Positions 1-5,893 of a stretch of DNA of 6,002 nt are shown here, piece after piece (within the stretch, counting starts at the first letter, position 1; the number at the start of each line of letters is the position of its first letter). The translations under genes were made by a program, and so were the position numbers. A model generated the notes under the pieces. It saw nothing but the letters and a program-made list of their open reading frames with translations. It did not search any database and was not told where the DNA came from. The stretch lies in the NCBI GenBank assembly GCA_947039055.1, contig CAMQYB010000132.1, positions 1 to 6,002 of the forward strand, in the 5' to 3' direction. The DNA is from an uncultured Deferribacteraceae bacterium. GTDB lineage: Bacteria > Chrysiogenota > Deferribacteres > Deferribacterales > Mucispirillaceae.

Positions 1-29
1 GAAATAATTTAGATGAGAAACAGGATTAA
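1..29 (+). CDS. possible 3' tail of an upstream gene (partial, uncertain)
   Basis: Reading from base 3, the frame is open until a TAA at 27-29 and gives a hydrophilic end, NNLDEKQD. The other two forward frames stop earlier (TAG at 10-12, TAA at 5-7). A coding end here would leave only 12 bases before rluD, which would suit a co-transcribed upstream gene. Nine codons cannot show a family, and the stretch could equally be non-coding leader. Confidence 0.2.
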
Positions 30-41
30 ATAAAAAGCAAT

Positions 42-935
42 ATGAAAACAGATTATATAGTAGATACAGATACGGAAAGAATAGATATGTTATTAGCACG
101 ATTATCAGGTGTTACACGCACTCTGATAACAGAACATATCGATTTAGGGTTCGTATATTCTGAAGGTAAAGTGATTAAAAAATCGGCTAAGATGGAAATC
201 GGTAAAGTTGTTACAGTTGATCTGCAAGAAGAGAAAATGCCGAACTTAGAACCTAAAGATATCCCTTTTGAAATTCTTGCTGATAATGAAAACTATGCGA
301 TAATTTGTAAACCTCCTTATCTAACTGTTCATCCAGCACCTGGTAATTTCGACCATACTTTAGTCAATGCTCTACTTTACAAATTTAATATAGAACACGA
401 TGATGAAGATTGTCGTCCAGGGATCGTTCATAGACTTGATAAAGATACATCAGGTATTATGATTATAACTAAAAATTACGACGCTAAACTTAAATTCTCT
501 GAAATGTTTGCAAAAAGAGAAGTTAAGAAAATATATCAAGCTGTGCTACACGGCAAGCTTAAAGAAGAAAATGTAACTGTCGATAAAGCGATCGCACGGG
601 ACAAAGCAAATCGTAAAAGAATGGCTATAAATGAGAAAGGTAAAAATTCGATATCTATATTTAAAGTTAAAGAGAGATATCGTGAGTCTACTTTAGTTGA
701 AGTTCAAATCTTAACAGGTAGAACTCATCAGATTAGAGTTCATGCAAAATTTCTTAGACACCCTCTTGTTGGCGATACTTTATACGGTGGTAGAGAGTTG
801 CACGGTATGGATCGTCAAGCACTTCATGCATGTACGTTAGAGTTTGTTGATCCATATACTGGTAAAGAAGTTTATGTGAATTCTAACCTTCCTGATGATA
901 TGGTAGCATTGATGGGAAAATTATCTAATACTTAA
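42..935 (+). CDS. rluD: RluD-type 23S rRNA pseudouridine synthase (RluA family)
   Basis: This cytoplasmic enzyme isomerises specific uridines of 23S rRNA to pseudouridine; RluD acts on helix 69 at the subunit interface. Residues 12-60 form an S4 RNA-binding domain (ERIDMLLARLSG onward). The RluA catalytic core follows: a VHPAPGN segment (96-102), the signature HRLDKDTSG (130-138) with catalytic Asp133, TGRTHQIRVH (225-234), HPLVGDTLYGG (240-250), and RQALHA (258-263) before a proline-rich end. At 297 residues it is slightly shorter than E. coli RluD but complete. The S4 domain and the RQALHA and DM-containing ends favour RluD over RluA; RluC is the main alternative. The start is fixed by the need to keep the whole S4 domain, although no well-spaced Shine-Dalgarno precedes it (an AGGA at 22-25 is too distant). 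There are no tryptophans. Confidence 0.95.
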   Translation: MKTDYIVDTDTERIDMLLARLSGVTRTLITEHIDLGFVYSEGKVIKKSAKMEIGKVVTVDLQEEKMPNLEPKDIPFEILADNENYAIICKPPYLTVHPAPGNFDHTLVNALLYKFNIEHDDEDCRPGIVHRLDKDTSGIMIITKNYDAKLKFSEMFAKREVKKIYQAVLHGKLKEENVTVDKAIARDKANRKRMAINEKGKNSISIFKVKERYRESTLVEVQILTGRTHQIRVHAKFLRHPLVGDTLYGGRELHGMDRQALHACTLEFVDPYTGKEVYVNSNLPDDMVALMGKLSNT

Positions 936-963
936 AATATTATTAGTAATAGATAGCGTAGGC

Positions 964-988
964 AAATAAAAAGATATATTTTTTATTT
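964..988 (+). terminator. AT-only hairpin after rluD, possible weak terminator
   Basis: AAATAAAAA (964-972) pairs with TTTTTATTT (980-988) around a 7-base loop, 29 bases after the rluD stop. The stem has no G:C pair and there is no separate U-tract beyond the stem itself. Any termination would be weak, and the match may only reflect base composition. Confidence 0.25.
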
Positions 989-1007
989 TATCTACTATAA
1001 ACTAAAT

Positions 1008-1036
1008 TTGAAACGTGTATATTGTATAAAAATTAT
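1008..1036 (+). promoter_or_regulatory. weak sigma70-like promoter candidate for the AI-2E/iclR pair
   Basis: TTGAAA (1008-1013) resembles a -35 box, and AATTAT (1031-1036), 17 bases on, matches four of six -10 positions. The region is AT-rich, so chance matches are likely. The 174-base gap after rluD still leaves room for a separate promoter. A small GGAAG/CTTCC hairpin (1049-1053 with 1066-1070) would lie in the leader. Confidence 0.22.
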
Positions 1037-1109
1037 ATGCGATTAATCGGAAGAGGAAAAAATAACTTCCATATATAAATAAATTCTACGGAGAAAATAA
1101 CTTTAAAGT

Positions 1110-2147
1110 ATGAAACTGTCAGAAATCAATATAACGTTGAAAAACATACTCCTTTTTACATTCTTTATTGTAACAATAAGTGTTGTCTACTATTCAATCA
1201 ACATATTACTCATTTTACTTCTATCACTATTCATAGCATACATACTTAATCCACTCGTTGAACTGATGATTAAAATTCGTATCCCACGGGTATTAGCAGT
1301 TGTGATATTAGTCATGATTATGCTCGGATTTTTAGTAATCTTTTTAGCATTAATACTACCATTTATTATAACCGATCTAATAGCTTTTGTTAAAGCACTT
1401 CCTAGTTATATAAATATTTTATTCGGTAAGATAGAAGAGTTGCTTACATTCCTAGAGATAGAGTTATCATTTGATCATATAAAAACATTTATAATAGCAA
1501 AAATCGACTCTATATCAAGTTACGCATTAACCACATTAACAACAACACTATCATCATTAAAAGGAGCAGTATCTGGTATAGTTAATATTTTCATCATACC
1601 TGTGATGGTGTTCTTTTTATTGAAAGATCTGCCACAACTTAAAGTCTATGGGCTTAATATATTAGAGAGTTTAGATATGAGAAAAGTTGCAGAGTTAGCT
1701 TCTGAATTTGAAAAATTGATAGGTAAATATTTTAAAGGTATGGTAACTGTAGGGTTGATTTTATCTGTACTATACTCATCAGTATTAAAAGTAGTTGGTG
1801 TTGATCACGGAATATTATTAGGCGTTATAACAGGTATGGGAGTGATTATTCCGTACGTTGGATTTGGTATAGGATTAGTTGTATCATTATTCATAACGAT
1901 TATACAGTTCCAAGATTTTATGCATCCGTTATATGTGCTTATCGGATTTACGATTGTACAGATGCTTGAGAGTTTTGTTATCACTCCAAAAATTGTCGGA
2001 GATAGTTTAGGCTTATCACCGATAATTGTAATCGTAGCACTTCTAATTGGTGGTTCATTATTTGCCATTCCAGGAATGTTATTAGCATTACCAATGGCTG
2101 CATTTATTAAAATATTAATAGATCGATATATATTAAAAAAATCTTAA
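1110..2147 (+). CDS. AI-2E family membrane transporter (TqsA/PerM-like permease)
   Basis: This is an integral membrane protein of the AI-2E/UPF0118 family (PF01594). The family includes E. coli TqsA, linked to autoinducer-2 export, and members shown to be Na+/H+ antiporters, so the substrate cannot be assigned. The 345 residues match the family length. Hydrophobic segments lie at roughly 13-30, 30-48, 60-90, 152-171, 210-228, 234-265, 272-290 and 303-336. A long soluble stretch lies at about 90-150. Family landmarks are ILNPLVELM (45-53), FLLKDLPQL (169-177), IPYVGFGIG (247-255) and the conserved end from ITPKIVGDSLGLSPI (291-305) to IPGMLLALP (320-328). An in-frame TAA lies just before the ATG (1104-1106), so the gene cannot start earlier. 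The GGAG at 1090-1093 is 16 bases away, farther than ideal. The gene is probably co-transcribed with the downstream iclR-type gene. It has no tryptophans. Confidence 0.93.
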   Translation: MKLSEINITLKNILLFTFFIVTISVVYYSINILLILLLSLFIAYILNPLVELMIKIRIPRVLAVVILVMIMLGFLVIFLALILPFIITDLIAFVKALPSYINILFGKIEELLTFLEIELSFDHIKTFIIAKIDSISSYALTTLTTTLSSLKGAVSGIVNIFIIPVMVFFLLKDLPQLKVYGLNILESLDMRKVAELASEFEKLIGKYFKGMVTVGLILSVLYSSVLKVVGVDHGILLGVITGMGVIIPYVGFGIGLVVSLFITIIQFQDFMHPLYVLIGFTIVQMLESFVITPKIVGDSLGLSPIIVIVALLIGGSLFAIPGMLLALPMAAFIKILIDRYILKKS

Positions 2148-2151
2148 TTTC

Positions 2152-2157
2152 AAGGAG
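2152..2157 (+). promoter_or_regulatory. Shine-Dalgarno of the IclR-family gene
   Basis: AAGGAG lies 10 bases before ATG 2168, inside the 20-base gap after the AI-2E-family gene. It fixes the regulator's start and shows that the second gene of the pair is translated independently. No promoter fits comfortably in so short a gap. Confidence 0.8.
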
Positions 2158-2167
2158 ATACTAGATT

Positions 2168-2956
2168 ATGAAATACAATTCTGATATCAAACCAGTTCAT
2201 GCCGTAAAACATGCATTAGAATTATTTGAAGTATTTAAGATGTCATCAAACAAACAAGAGTTCGGAGTAACTGAACTTGCAAAAATTTTAGGTTTACATA
2301 AAAATAATGTTTTTAGAATTTTAGCAACATTATCAACAGAAGGATATATTGAACAAAACCCAGCGACAGAAAATTATCGACTAGGGATAAAGATATTCAA
2401 TCTTGGACAAAAATTTATATCTAAATTAGGATATCTAAAACTTGCAAAACCGTTTATGGAAAGATTAAAATCAGAGCTAAATGAAACTGTCTATATCGGT
2501 ATACTACGTAAAGACTCTGTTGTTTATTTAGATATTGTTGAATCAGATAACTCTGTTAGAATTGCATCAAGGCTCGGAAAAGATATTCCTGCTCACTGCA
2601 CATCTGTTGGTAAAGTTCAGCTAGCGTATATGTCTAATGATGAGTTAAATTGCATATATACTGATGAATCTAAATTCCAAAAATATACAGAAAATAGTAT
2701 CTTGTCGCTTGCAGAATTAAAAAAAGTTTTAGAAGATGTGCTTGTAAACGGATACGCAATTGATAATCAAGAATTTGAAAAAGATGTGGCTTGTTTCGCA
2801 GTTCCTATCAAAGATTATAAAGGACGACCAGTTGCAGCTTTATCTGTTGCATCGCCTATATTCAGATTATCTGAAGAAAGAATTTATAACGAAATCATAC
2901 CTATAACAAAACGATATGCTAAAGAAATATCGCAAAGACTTGGGTATCAAGAGTAG
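2168..2956 (+). CDS. IclR-family transcriptional regulator
   Basis: This is a cytoplasmic DNA-binding regulator with an effector-sensing domain. An N-terminal winged helix-turn-helix spans about residues 10-72; VTELAKILGLHKNNVFRILATL lies at 34-55, and its second half, from about 43, is the recognition helix. A wing follows at about 57-72 (EGYIEQNPATENYRLG). The IclR ligand-binding domain runs from about 85 to 258 and shows the usual landmarks PAHCTSVGKV (141-150), GYAIDNQEFEKDV (195-207) and RPVAALSVASP (220-230). At 262 residues it is full length for the family. Members bind small carboxylate or aromatic effectors and usually repress or activate adjacent catabolic or transport genes. Here the only tightly linked gene is the AI-2E-family transporter 20 bases upstream, so control of that operon, and of itself, is the simplest inference. 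The effector cannot be read from the sequence. Confidence 0.95.
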   Translation: MKYNSDIKPVHAVKHALELFEVFKMSSNKQEFGVTELAKILGLHKNNVFRILATLSTEGYIEQNPATENYRLGIKIFNLGQKFISKLGYLKLAKPFMERLKSELNETVYIGILRKDSVVYLDIVESDNSVRIASRLGKDIPAHCTSVGKVQLAYMSNDELNCIYTDESKFQKYTENSILSLAELKKVLEDVLVNGYAIDNQEFEKDVACFAVPIKDYKGRPVAALSVASPIFRLSEERIYNEIIPITKRYAKEISQRLGYQE

Positions 2957-2970
2957 TCGCAATATTATAA

Positions 2971-2988
2971 TTGGCTCCCCCACCCCAA
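2971..2988. other. isolated C-rich patch with TTGG/CCAA ends
   Basis: Fifteen bases after the iclR-type stop there is a run of five C (2977-2981), one A, and a run of four C (2983-2986), flanked by TTGG (2971-2974) and CCAA (2985-2988). It is conspicuous in otherwise AT-rich intergenic DNA and lies just upstream of the proposed typA -35 box. The TTGG/CCAA pairing alone gives only a 4-bp stem and no U-tract follows, so it does not look like a terminator. Function unknown. Confidence 0.4.
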
Positions 2989-2995
2989 GTATAGT

Positions 2996-3024
2996 TTGAC
3001 TGTATTGAGTACCGCATAGATATT
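2996..3024 (+). promoter_or_regulatory. candidate sigma70-like promoter for typA
   Basis: TTGACT (2996-3001) matches five of six -35 positions. GATATT (3019-3024), 17 bases downstream, matches four of six -10 positions. Transcription would begin near 3031 and leave a leader of about 120 bases before typA. It is the best promoter match in the window, but no other evidence supports it. Confidence 0.42.
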
Positions 3025-3040
3025 TCAATCAATCAACCTA

Positions 3041-3076
3041 CTCATCTATTATTATATAGAAGAGTATATCTATGAG
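3041..3076. repeat. imperfect inverted repeat in the typA leader
   Basis: CTCAT (3041-3045) is complementary to ATGAG (3072-3076), and inside it ATATA (3054-3058) pairs with TATAT (3065-3069) around a GAAGAG loop. The two stems are separated by an asymmetric internal loop, so the structure would be weak. It could be a leader hairpin or a chance product of AT-rich sequence. Confidence 0.25.
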
Positions 3077-3154
3077 CCATATTTTAATAACTATAAATAC
3101 ATATTATATTATAAATAATAAATAAATTAATTAATTTAAAGAGTAAGGATTATT

Positions 3155-4993
3155 ATGAAAGAAATTTTAAGAAATGAGAAGTTAAGAAACGTTGCAATTA
3201 TCGCCCATGTCGATCATGGAAAAACAACACTTGTTGATTCTATGTTTAAACAGTCAGGTGTTTATAGAGAGAACCAAGCAACTGAAGAACGTGTTATGGA
3301 TAGTATGGATATAGAGAAAGAACGTGGTATTACTATTGCTGCGAAAAACTGTTCTGTTATGTATAACGACGTGAAAATAAATATTATTGATACTCCTGGT
3401 CACGCCGATTTCGGTGGTGAAGTTGAAAGAGCTTTATCAATGGTTGATGGTGCAATACTACTTGTTGACTCATCAGAAGGTCCTCTACCTCAAACAAGAT
3501 TTGTACTTCAAAAAGCGTTACAAGGAAAATTGAAAGTTTTCGTTGTTATAAATAAAGTTGATAGAAAAGATTCTCGTATTGAAGAAGTTGTTGATGAAGT
3601 TTTAGATCTATTTATCGATCTTGACGCTGACGAAGGACAATTAGAATTCCCTATCCTTTACGCAATAGGTAAAGACGGTATCGCATCAGAAGATAAAGAG
3701 AATCTAGGCGATAGTTTAAAACCATTATTTGATATGATATTAAAAGAGATCCCTGCTCCATCTTATGAAAATGATGAACCATTTAAAATGATGGTATCTG
3801 ATATCGGTTACTCTGATTACACAGGTAGACTTGCAATCGGACAAATCAGATCTGGTAAAGTAAGTGCTAACGATATGATAATATATATCAATGATAAAAA
3901 TGAAGAGAAACCTGCAAAAGTTAGTAAATTACAAGTGTATAACGGCTTAGAGTTAGAAGATTTTAATAACCCATTACCTGGAGATATTGTTCTTTTAGCA
4001 GGTATAACTGATGTAACAATTGGTGATACTATATGTACTAAAGACAACCCAACTCCTCTTCCAAGATTAAGAGTTGATGAACCAACTGTTGCTATAAGAT
4101 TTTCAATTAATACATCTCCTCTTGCAGGTAGAGAAGGGAAAATCCTTCAATCAGGAAAAATAAGAGAACGTCTTGAAAGAGAACAATTAAGAAACGTCGC
4201 TATACAAGTTGAAGAAAGTGATGAGAAAGAATCATTCATCGTTAAAGGTAGAGGAGAGTTACAGTTAGCTATACTTATAGAAAATATGAGAAGAGAAGGA
4301 TTTGAATTATCAATAGGTAGACCTGAAGTTATTTTCAAAAAAGAAAATGGTAAAGTTCTTGAACCTGTTGAATCTGTATTTATAGATTGTGAAGAAAGTT
4401 ATTTAGGTGTTGTAACTGAAAAACTATCTACTCGTAAAGGTAGAATAGTTAACTTTGTTAATAAAGGTACTGGACGTGTTAGAGCAGAATTTTCAATCCC
4501 GTCAAGAGGACTAATCGGATACCGTGATGAATTTTTATCAGATACAAAAGGTACTGGTATAATGAACTCACTATTTGATGGATATGAAGAACATAGAGGT
4601 GATTTTCCAGCTCGCCATACAGGATCACTCGTATCAGACAGAGCAGGAACAGCTATCACTTACGGTCTTTTCCACCTAGAACCAAGAGGGTTATTACTTG
4701 TATTACCACAAGCTCCAGTTTATGAAGGTATGGTAATCGGTGAGTATAATAAAGATAGCGATCTAAACGTTAACCCATGTAAAGAGAAAAAATTAACAAA
4801 CATGCGTGCATCTGGTAAAGATGAATCATTAGCTTTACGTCCTATTACTCCGATGACTTTAGAACGTGCATTACACTTCATTTCTGATGATGAAATTGTT
4901 GAAGCAACACCTGTATCAATTCGTATCAGAAAGAAAATTTTATCAGCACAAGAACGTCACACAAATCGTGGTAAAGCATACACTGGTAAATAG
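3155..4993 (+). CDS. typA: TypA/BipA ribosome-associated translational GTPase
   Basis: TypA (BipA) is a cytoplasmic GTPase related to EF-G and LepA that binds the ribosome and supports large-subunit assembly and growth under stress, notably cold. The G domain shows G1 AHVDHGKTT (17-25), the G2 threonine in RGIT (57-60), G3 DTPGH (79-83) and G4 NKVD (133-136). An EF-Tu-like beta barrel covers about 205-300, an EF-G-III-like domain about 308-390 and an EF-G-V-like domain about 398-475. The BipA-specific C-terminal domain fills the rest, with KKLTNMRASGKDE (545-557) as its hallmark. The G1 histidine after AHVD and that C-terminal domain separate it from LepA and EF-G. At 612 residues it is full length. 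TAAGGA ends five bases before ATG 3155, which supports the start. Flanking gaps of 198 and 186 bases, an upstream promoter candidate and a downstream terminator suggest a single-gene transcript. It has no tryptophans. Confidence 0.98.
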   Translation: MKEILRNEKLRNVAIIAHVDHGKTTLVDSMFKQSGVYRENQATEERVMDSMDIEKERGITIAAKNCSVMYNDVKINIIDTPGHADFGGEVERALSMVDGAILLVDSSEGPLPQTRFVLQKALQGKLKVFVVINKVDRKDSRIEEVVDEVLDLFIDLDADEGQLEFPILYAIGKDGIASEDKENLGDSLKPLFDMILKEIPAPSYENDEPFKMMVSDIGYSDYTGRLAIGQIRSGKVSANDMIIYINDKNEEKPAKVSKLQVYNGLELEDFNNPLPGDIVLLAGITDVTIGDTICTKDNPTPLPRLRVDEPTVAIRFSINTSPLAGREGKILQSGKIRERLEREQLRNVAIQVEESDEKESFIVKGRGELQLAILIENMRREGFELSIGRPEVIFKKENGKVLEPVESVFIDCEESYLGVVTEKLSTRKGRIVNFVNKGTGRVRAEFSIPSRGLIGYRDEFLSDTKGTGIMNSLFDGYEEHRGDFPARHTGSLVSDRAGTAITYGLFHLEPRGLLLVLPQAPVYEGMVIGEYNKDSDLNVNPCKEKKLTNMRASGKDESLALRPITPMTLERALHFISDDEIVEATPVSIRIRKKILSAQERHTNRGKAYTGK

Positions 4994-5006
4994 TAAACTG
5001 AAAAAC

Positions 5007-5030
5007 TAGTAAGTGACATAAGACTTATTA
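5007..5030. other. small hairpin just after typA
   Basis: TAGTAAGT (5007-5014) pairs with ACTTATTA (5023-5030), with one G:U pair and an 8-base loop, 13 bases past the typA stop. No U-tract follows directly. It may stabilise the mRNA 3' end or be a chance match; the stronger structure is the terminator about 60 bases later. Confidence 0.25.
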
Positions 5031-5089
5031 TTAAATAATTTAGTGGCATATTTATTCATTTTAACATATATTTAGAGAGAGTATAGAGG

Positions 5090-5131
5090 TACGGCAAATG
5101 GTTTAACAGTAAGCTGTTTGCTGTAATTTTT
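5090..5131 (+). terminator. intrinsic terminator downstream of typA
   Basis: Bases 5090-5105 pair with 5110-5125 in an unbroken 16-bp stem around the tetraloop ACAG. Four pairs are G:U (5093-5122, 5099-5116, 5100-5115, 5102-5113). One A and then five T follow (5127-5131). The most G:C-rich part lies at 5092-5095 with 5120-5123. It faces typA and ends transcription about 100 bases after its stop. The minus strand has no U-tract beyond the stem, so it acts in one direction. It also insulates the sirtuin gene from typA readthrough. Confidence 0.78.
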
Positions 5132-5145
5132 AATAACTAGATAAT
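5118..5145 (+). promoter_or_regulatory. weak promoter candidate for the sirtuin gene
   Basis: GATAAT (5140-5145) matches five of six -10 positions. TTGCTG (5118-5123), 16 bases upstream, matches only the first three -35 positions and lies in the 3' arm of the typA terminator. A promoter here would give a leader of about 40 bases. A terminator directly upstream makes some promoter in this gap necessary, but this assignment is tentative. Confidence 0.3.
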
Positions 5146-5154
5146 GTTAGTTAT
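5133..5154. repeat. 7-bp inverted repeat between the typA terminator and the sirtuin gene
   Basis: ATAACTA (5133-5139) and TAGTTAT (5148-5154) are perfect inverted copies separated by 8 bases. They bracket the proposed -10 box at 5140-5145. This is the geometry of an operator for a dimeric regulator, though a small RNA hairpin or chance in AT-rich DNA is also possible. No regulator can be named. Confidence 0.35.
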
Positions 5155-5176
5155 GAAATAATTCAGTAAAGAATTT

Positions 5177-5183
5177 GAGGTGA
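5177..5183 (+). promoter_or_regulatory. Shine-Dalgarno that decides the sirtuin start
   Basis: GAGGTGA is a near-perfect anti-16S match ending five bases before ATG 5189. The longer reading frame could begin at GTG 5180, but that GTG is part of this ribosome binding site and has no good site of its own upstream. ATG 5189 is therefore the likely start. Confidence 0.85.
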
Positions 5184-5188
5184 TAGAC

Positions 5189-5893
5189 ATGCCTAGAATA
5201 TTATTTTTTTCAGGTGCAGGATTATCTGCAGATAGTGGTCTTGCAACATTTCGTGATAGTAACGGTTTATGGGATAAATATGATCCTTCGGTTGTTTGTA
5301 ATTATAATAACTGGAGAGAGAATTATCATCTCGTACATGAATTCTATAACCTTAGACGAACAGAGTATGAAGGTGCTGAACCGAATAAAATGCATCTGTT
5401 CATAGCAGAGATACAGGATAAATATGGTGTTGATAATGTTGAAGTTATTACACAGAATATTGACAACTTATTAGAGAAAGCGTGTGTAAAAAATGTTACG
5501 CATCTCCATGGGCATATAAATTTTATTCACTGTGTAGAGTGTAATGATGAGTTTGAAATGAGAATTGAATTTGATAGCAAAAATTATACATGTAAAAAAT
5601 GTGGGTCAAAGATATTTAAACCGTCGATTGTTTTCTTCGGTGAGATGGCACCTATGTACCAATCTATGTATGAGTCATTTTCAAAACTTACTAAGGACGA
5701 TATATTAGTTGTTGTTGGTACGAACGGAAATGTTATTCCTATCGCATCTATTGCGTCACAACTGAGTGCTACGAAAATATTATGTAACCTTGAAGAGTCT
5801 CAACATATCGATGCAAAAATCTTCGATCATGTTTTCTATAAACGTGCTGAAGAAGCTGTTAATGATATTAGAGCTTTACTTGACACTCATTAG
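5189..5893 (+). CDS. NAD-dependent protein deacylase, Sir2 family (short CobB/SIRT5-like)
   Basis: Sirtuins remove acyl groups from lysines, consuming NAD+ and yielding nicotinamide and O-acyl-ADP-ribose. From ATG 5189 the protein has 234 residues, typical of short bacterial forms. The NAD-binding motif GAGLSADSGLATFR is at 9-22, TQNID at 88-92, the catalytic histidine at H107 (LHG) and the zinc ligands at C115/C118 and C135/C138, with PSIVFFGE at 145-152. Tyr53 and Arg56 (FYNLRR) match the Tyr-x-x-Arg pair that recognises acidic acyl groups in SIRT5 and CobB, so desuccinylase or demalonylase activity is likely beside deacetylation. The usual GTS motif near 177-179 reads GTN here. The N-terminus begins directly at the Rossmann fold, consistent with the ATG rather than the upstream GTG start. 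The protein contains the only two tryptophans in the window (W28, W42). It follows the typA terminator and is probably transcribed alone or with genes beyond the window. Confidence 0.95.
   Translation: MPRILFFSGAGLSADSGLATFRDSNGLWDKYDPSVVCNYNNWRENYHLVHEFYNLRRTEYEGAEPNKMHLFIAEIQDKYGVDNVEVITQNIDNLLEKACVKNVTHLHGHINFIHCVECNDEFEMRIEFDSKNYTCKKCGSKIFKPSIVFFGEMAPMYQSMYESFSKLTKDDILVVVGTNGNVIPIASIASQLSATKILCNLEESQHIDAKIFDHVFYKRAEEAVNDIRALLDTH

Noticed and set aside
1037..1078. Thirteen-codon frame (MRLIGRGKNNFHI) in the leader before the AI-2E-family gene
   Set aside because: It has no convincing Shine-Dalgarno, is too short to judge, and has no run of one amino acid that would suggest an attenuator peptide.
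1805..2068. Minus-strand reading frame of 87 codons inside the AI-2E-family gene
   Set aside because: It lies wholly opposite a conserved gene, has low-complexity composition and shows no recognisable domain.
2964..2969. TATAAT on the minus strand after the iclR-type gene
   Set aside because: No -35-like box lies 16-18 bases away on that strand, and it would transcribe antisense into an intact gene with no target.
3072..3125. Seventeen-codon frame in the typA leader
   Set aside because: It has no ribosome binding site, and its Ile/Tyr/Asn content simply reflects the AT-rich DNA.
3817..4659. Three minus-strand reading frames (3817-4047, 4147-4338, 4399-4659) inside typA
   Set aside because: All are antisense to well-conserved GTPase domains, rich in Ser, Pro, Leu and Ile as expected of reversed coding sequence, and show no domain match.
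5214..5405. Plus-strand frame of 63 codons overlapping the sirtuin gene
   Set aside because: It is out of frame with the NAD-binding motif region of a clear sirtuin and has no recognisable domain.
42..5893. Frameshifts, truncations or domain losses in the five genes
   Set aside because: Every gene has its full set of expected domains and a length normal for its family.
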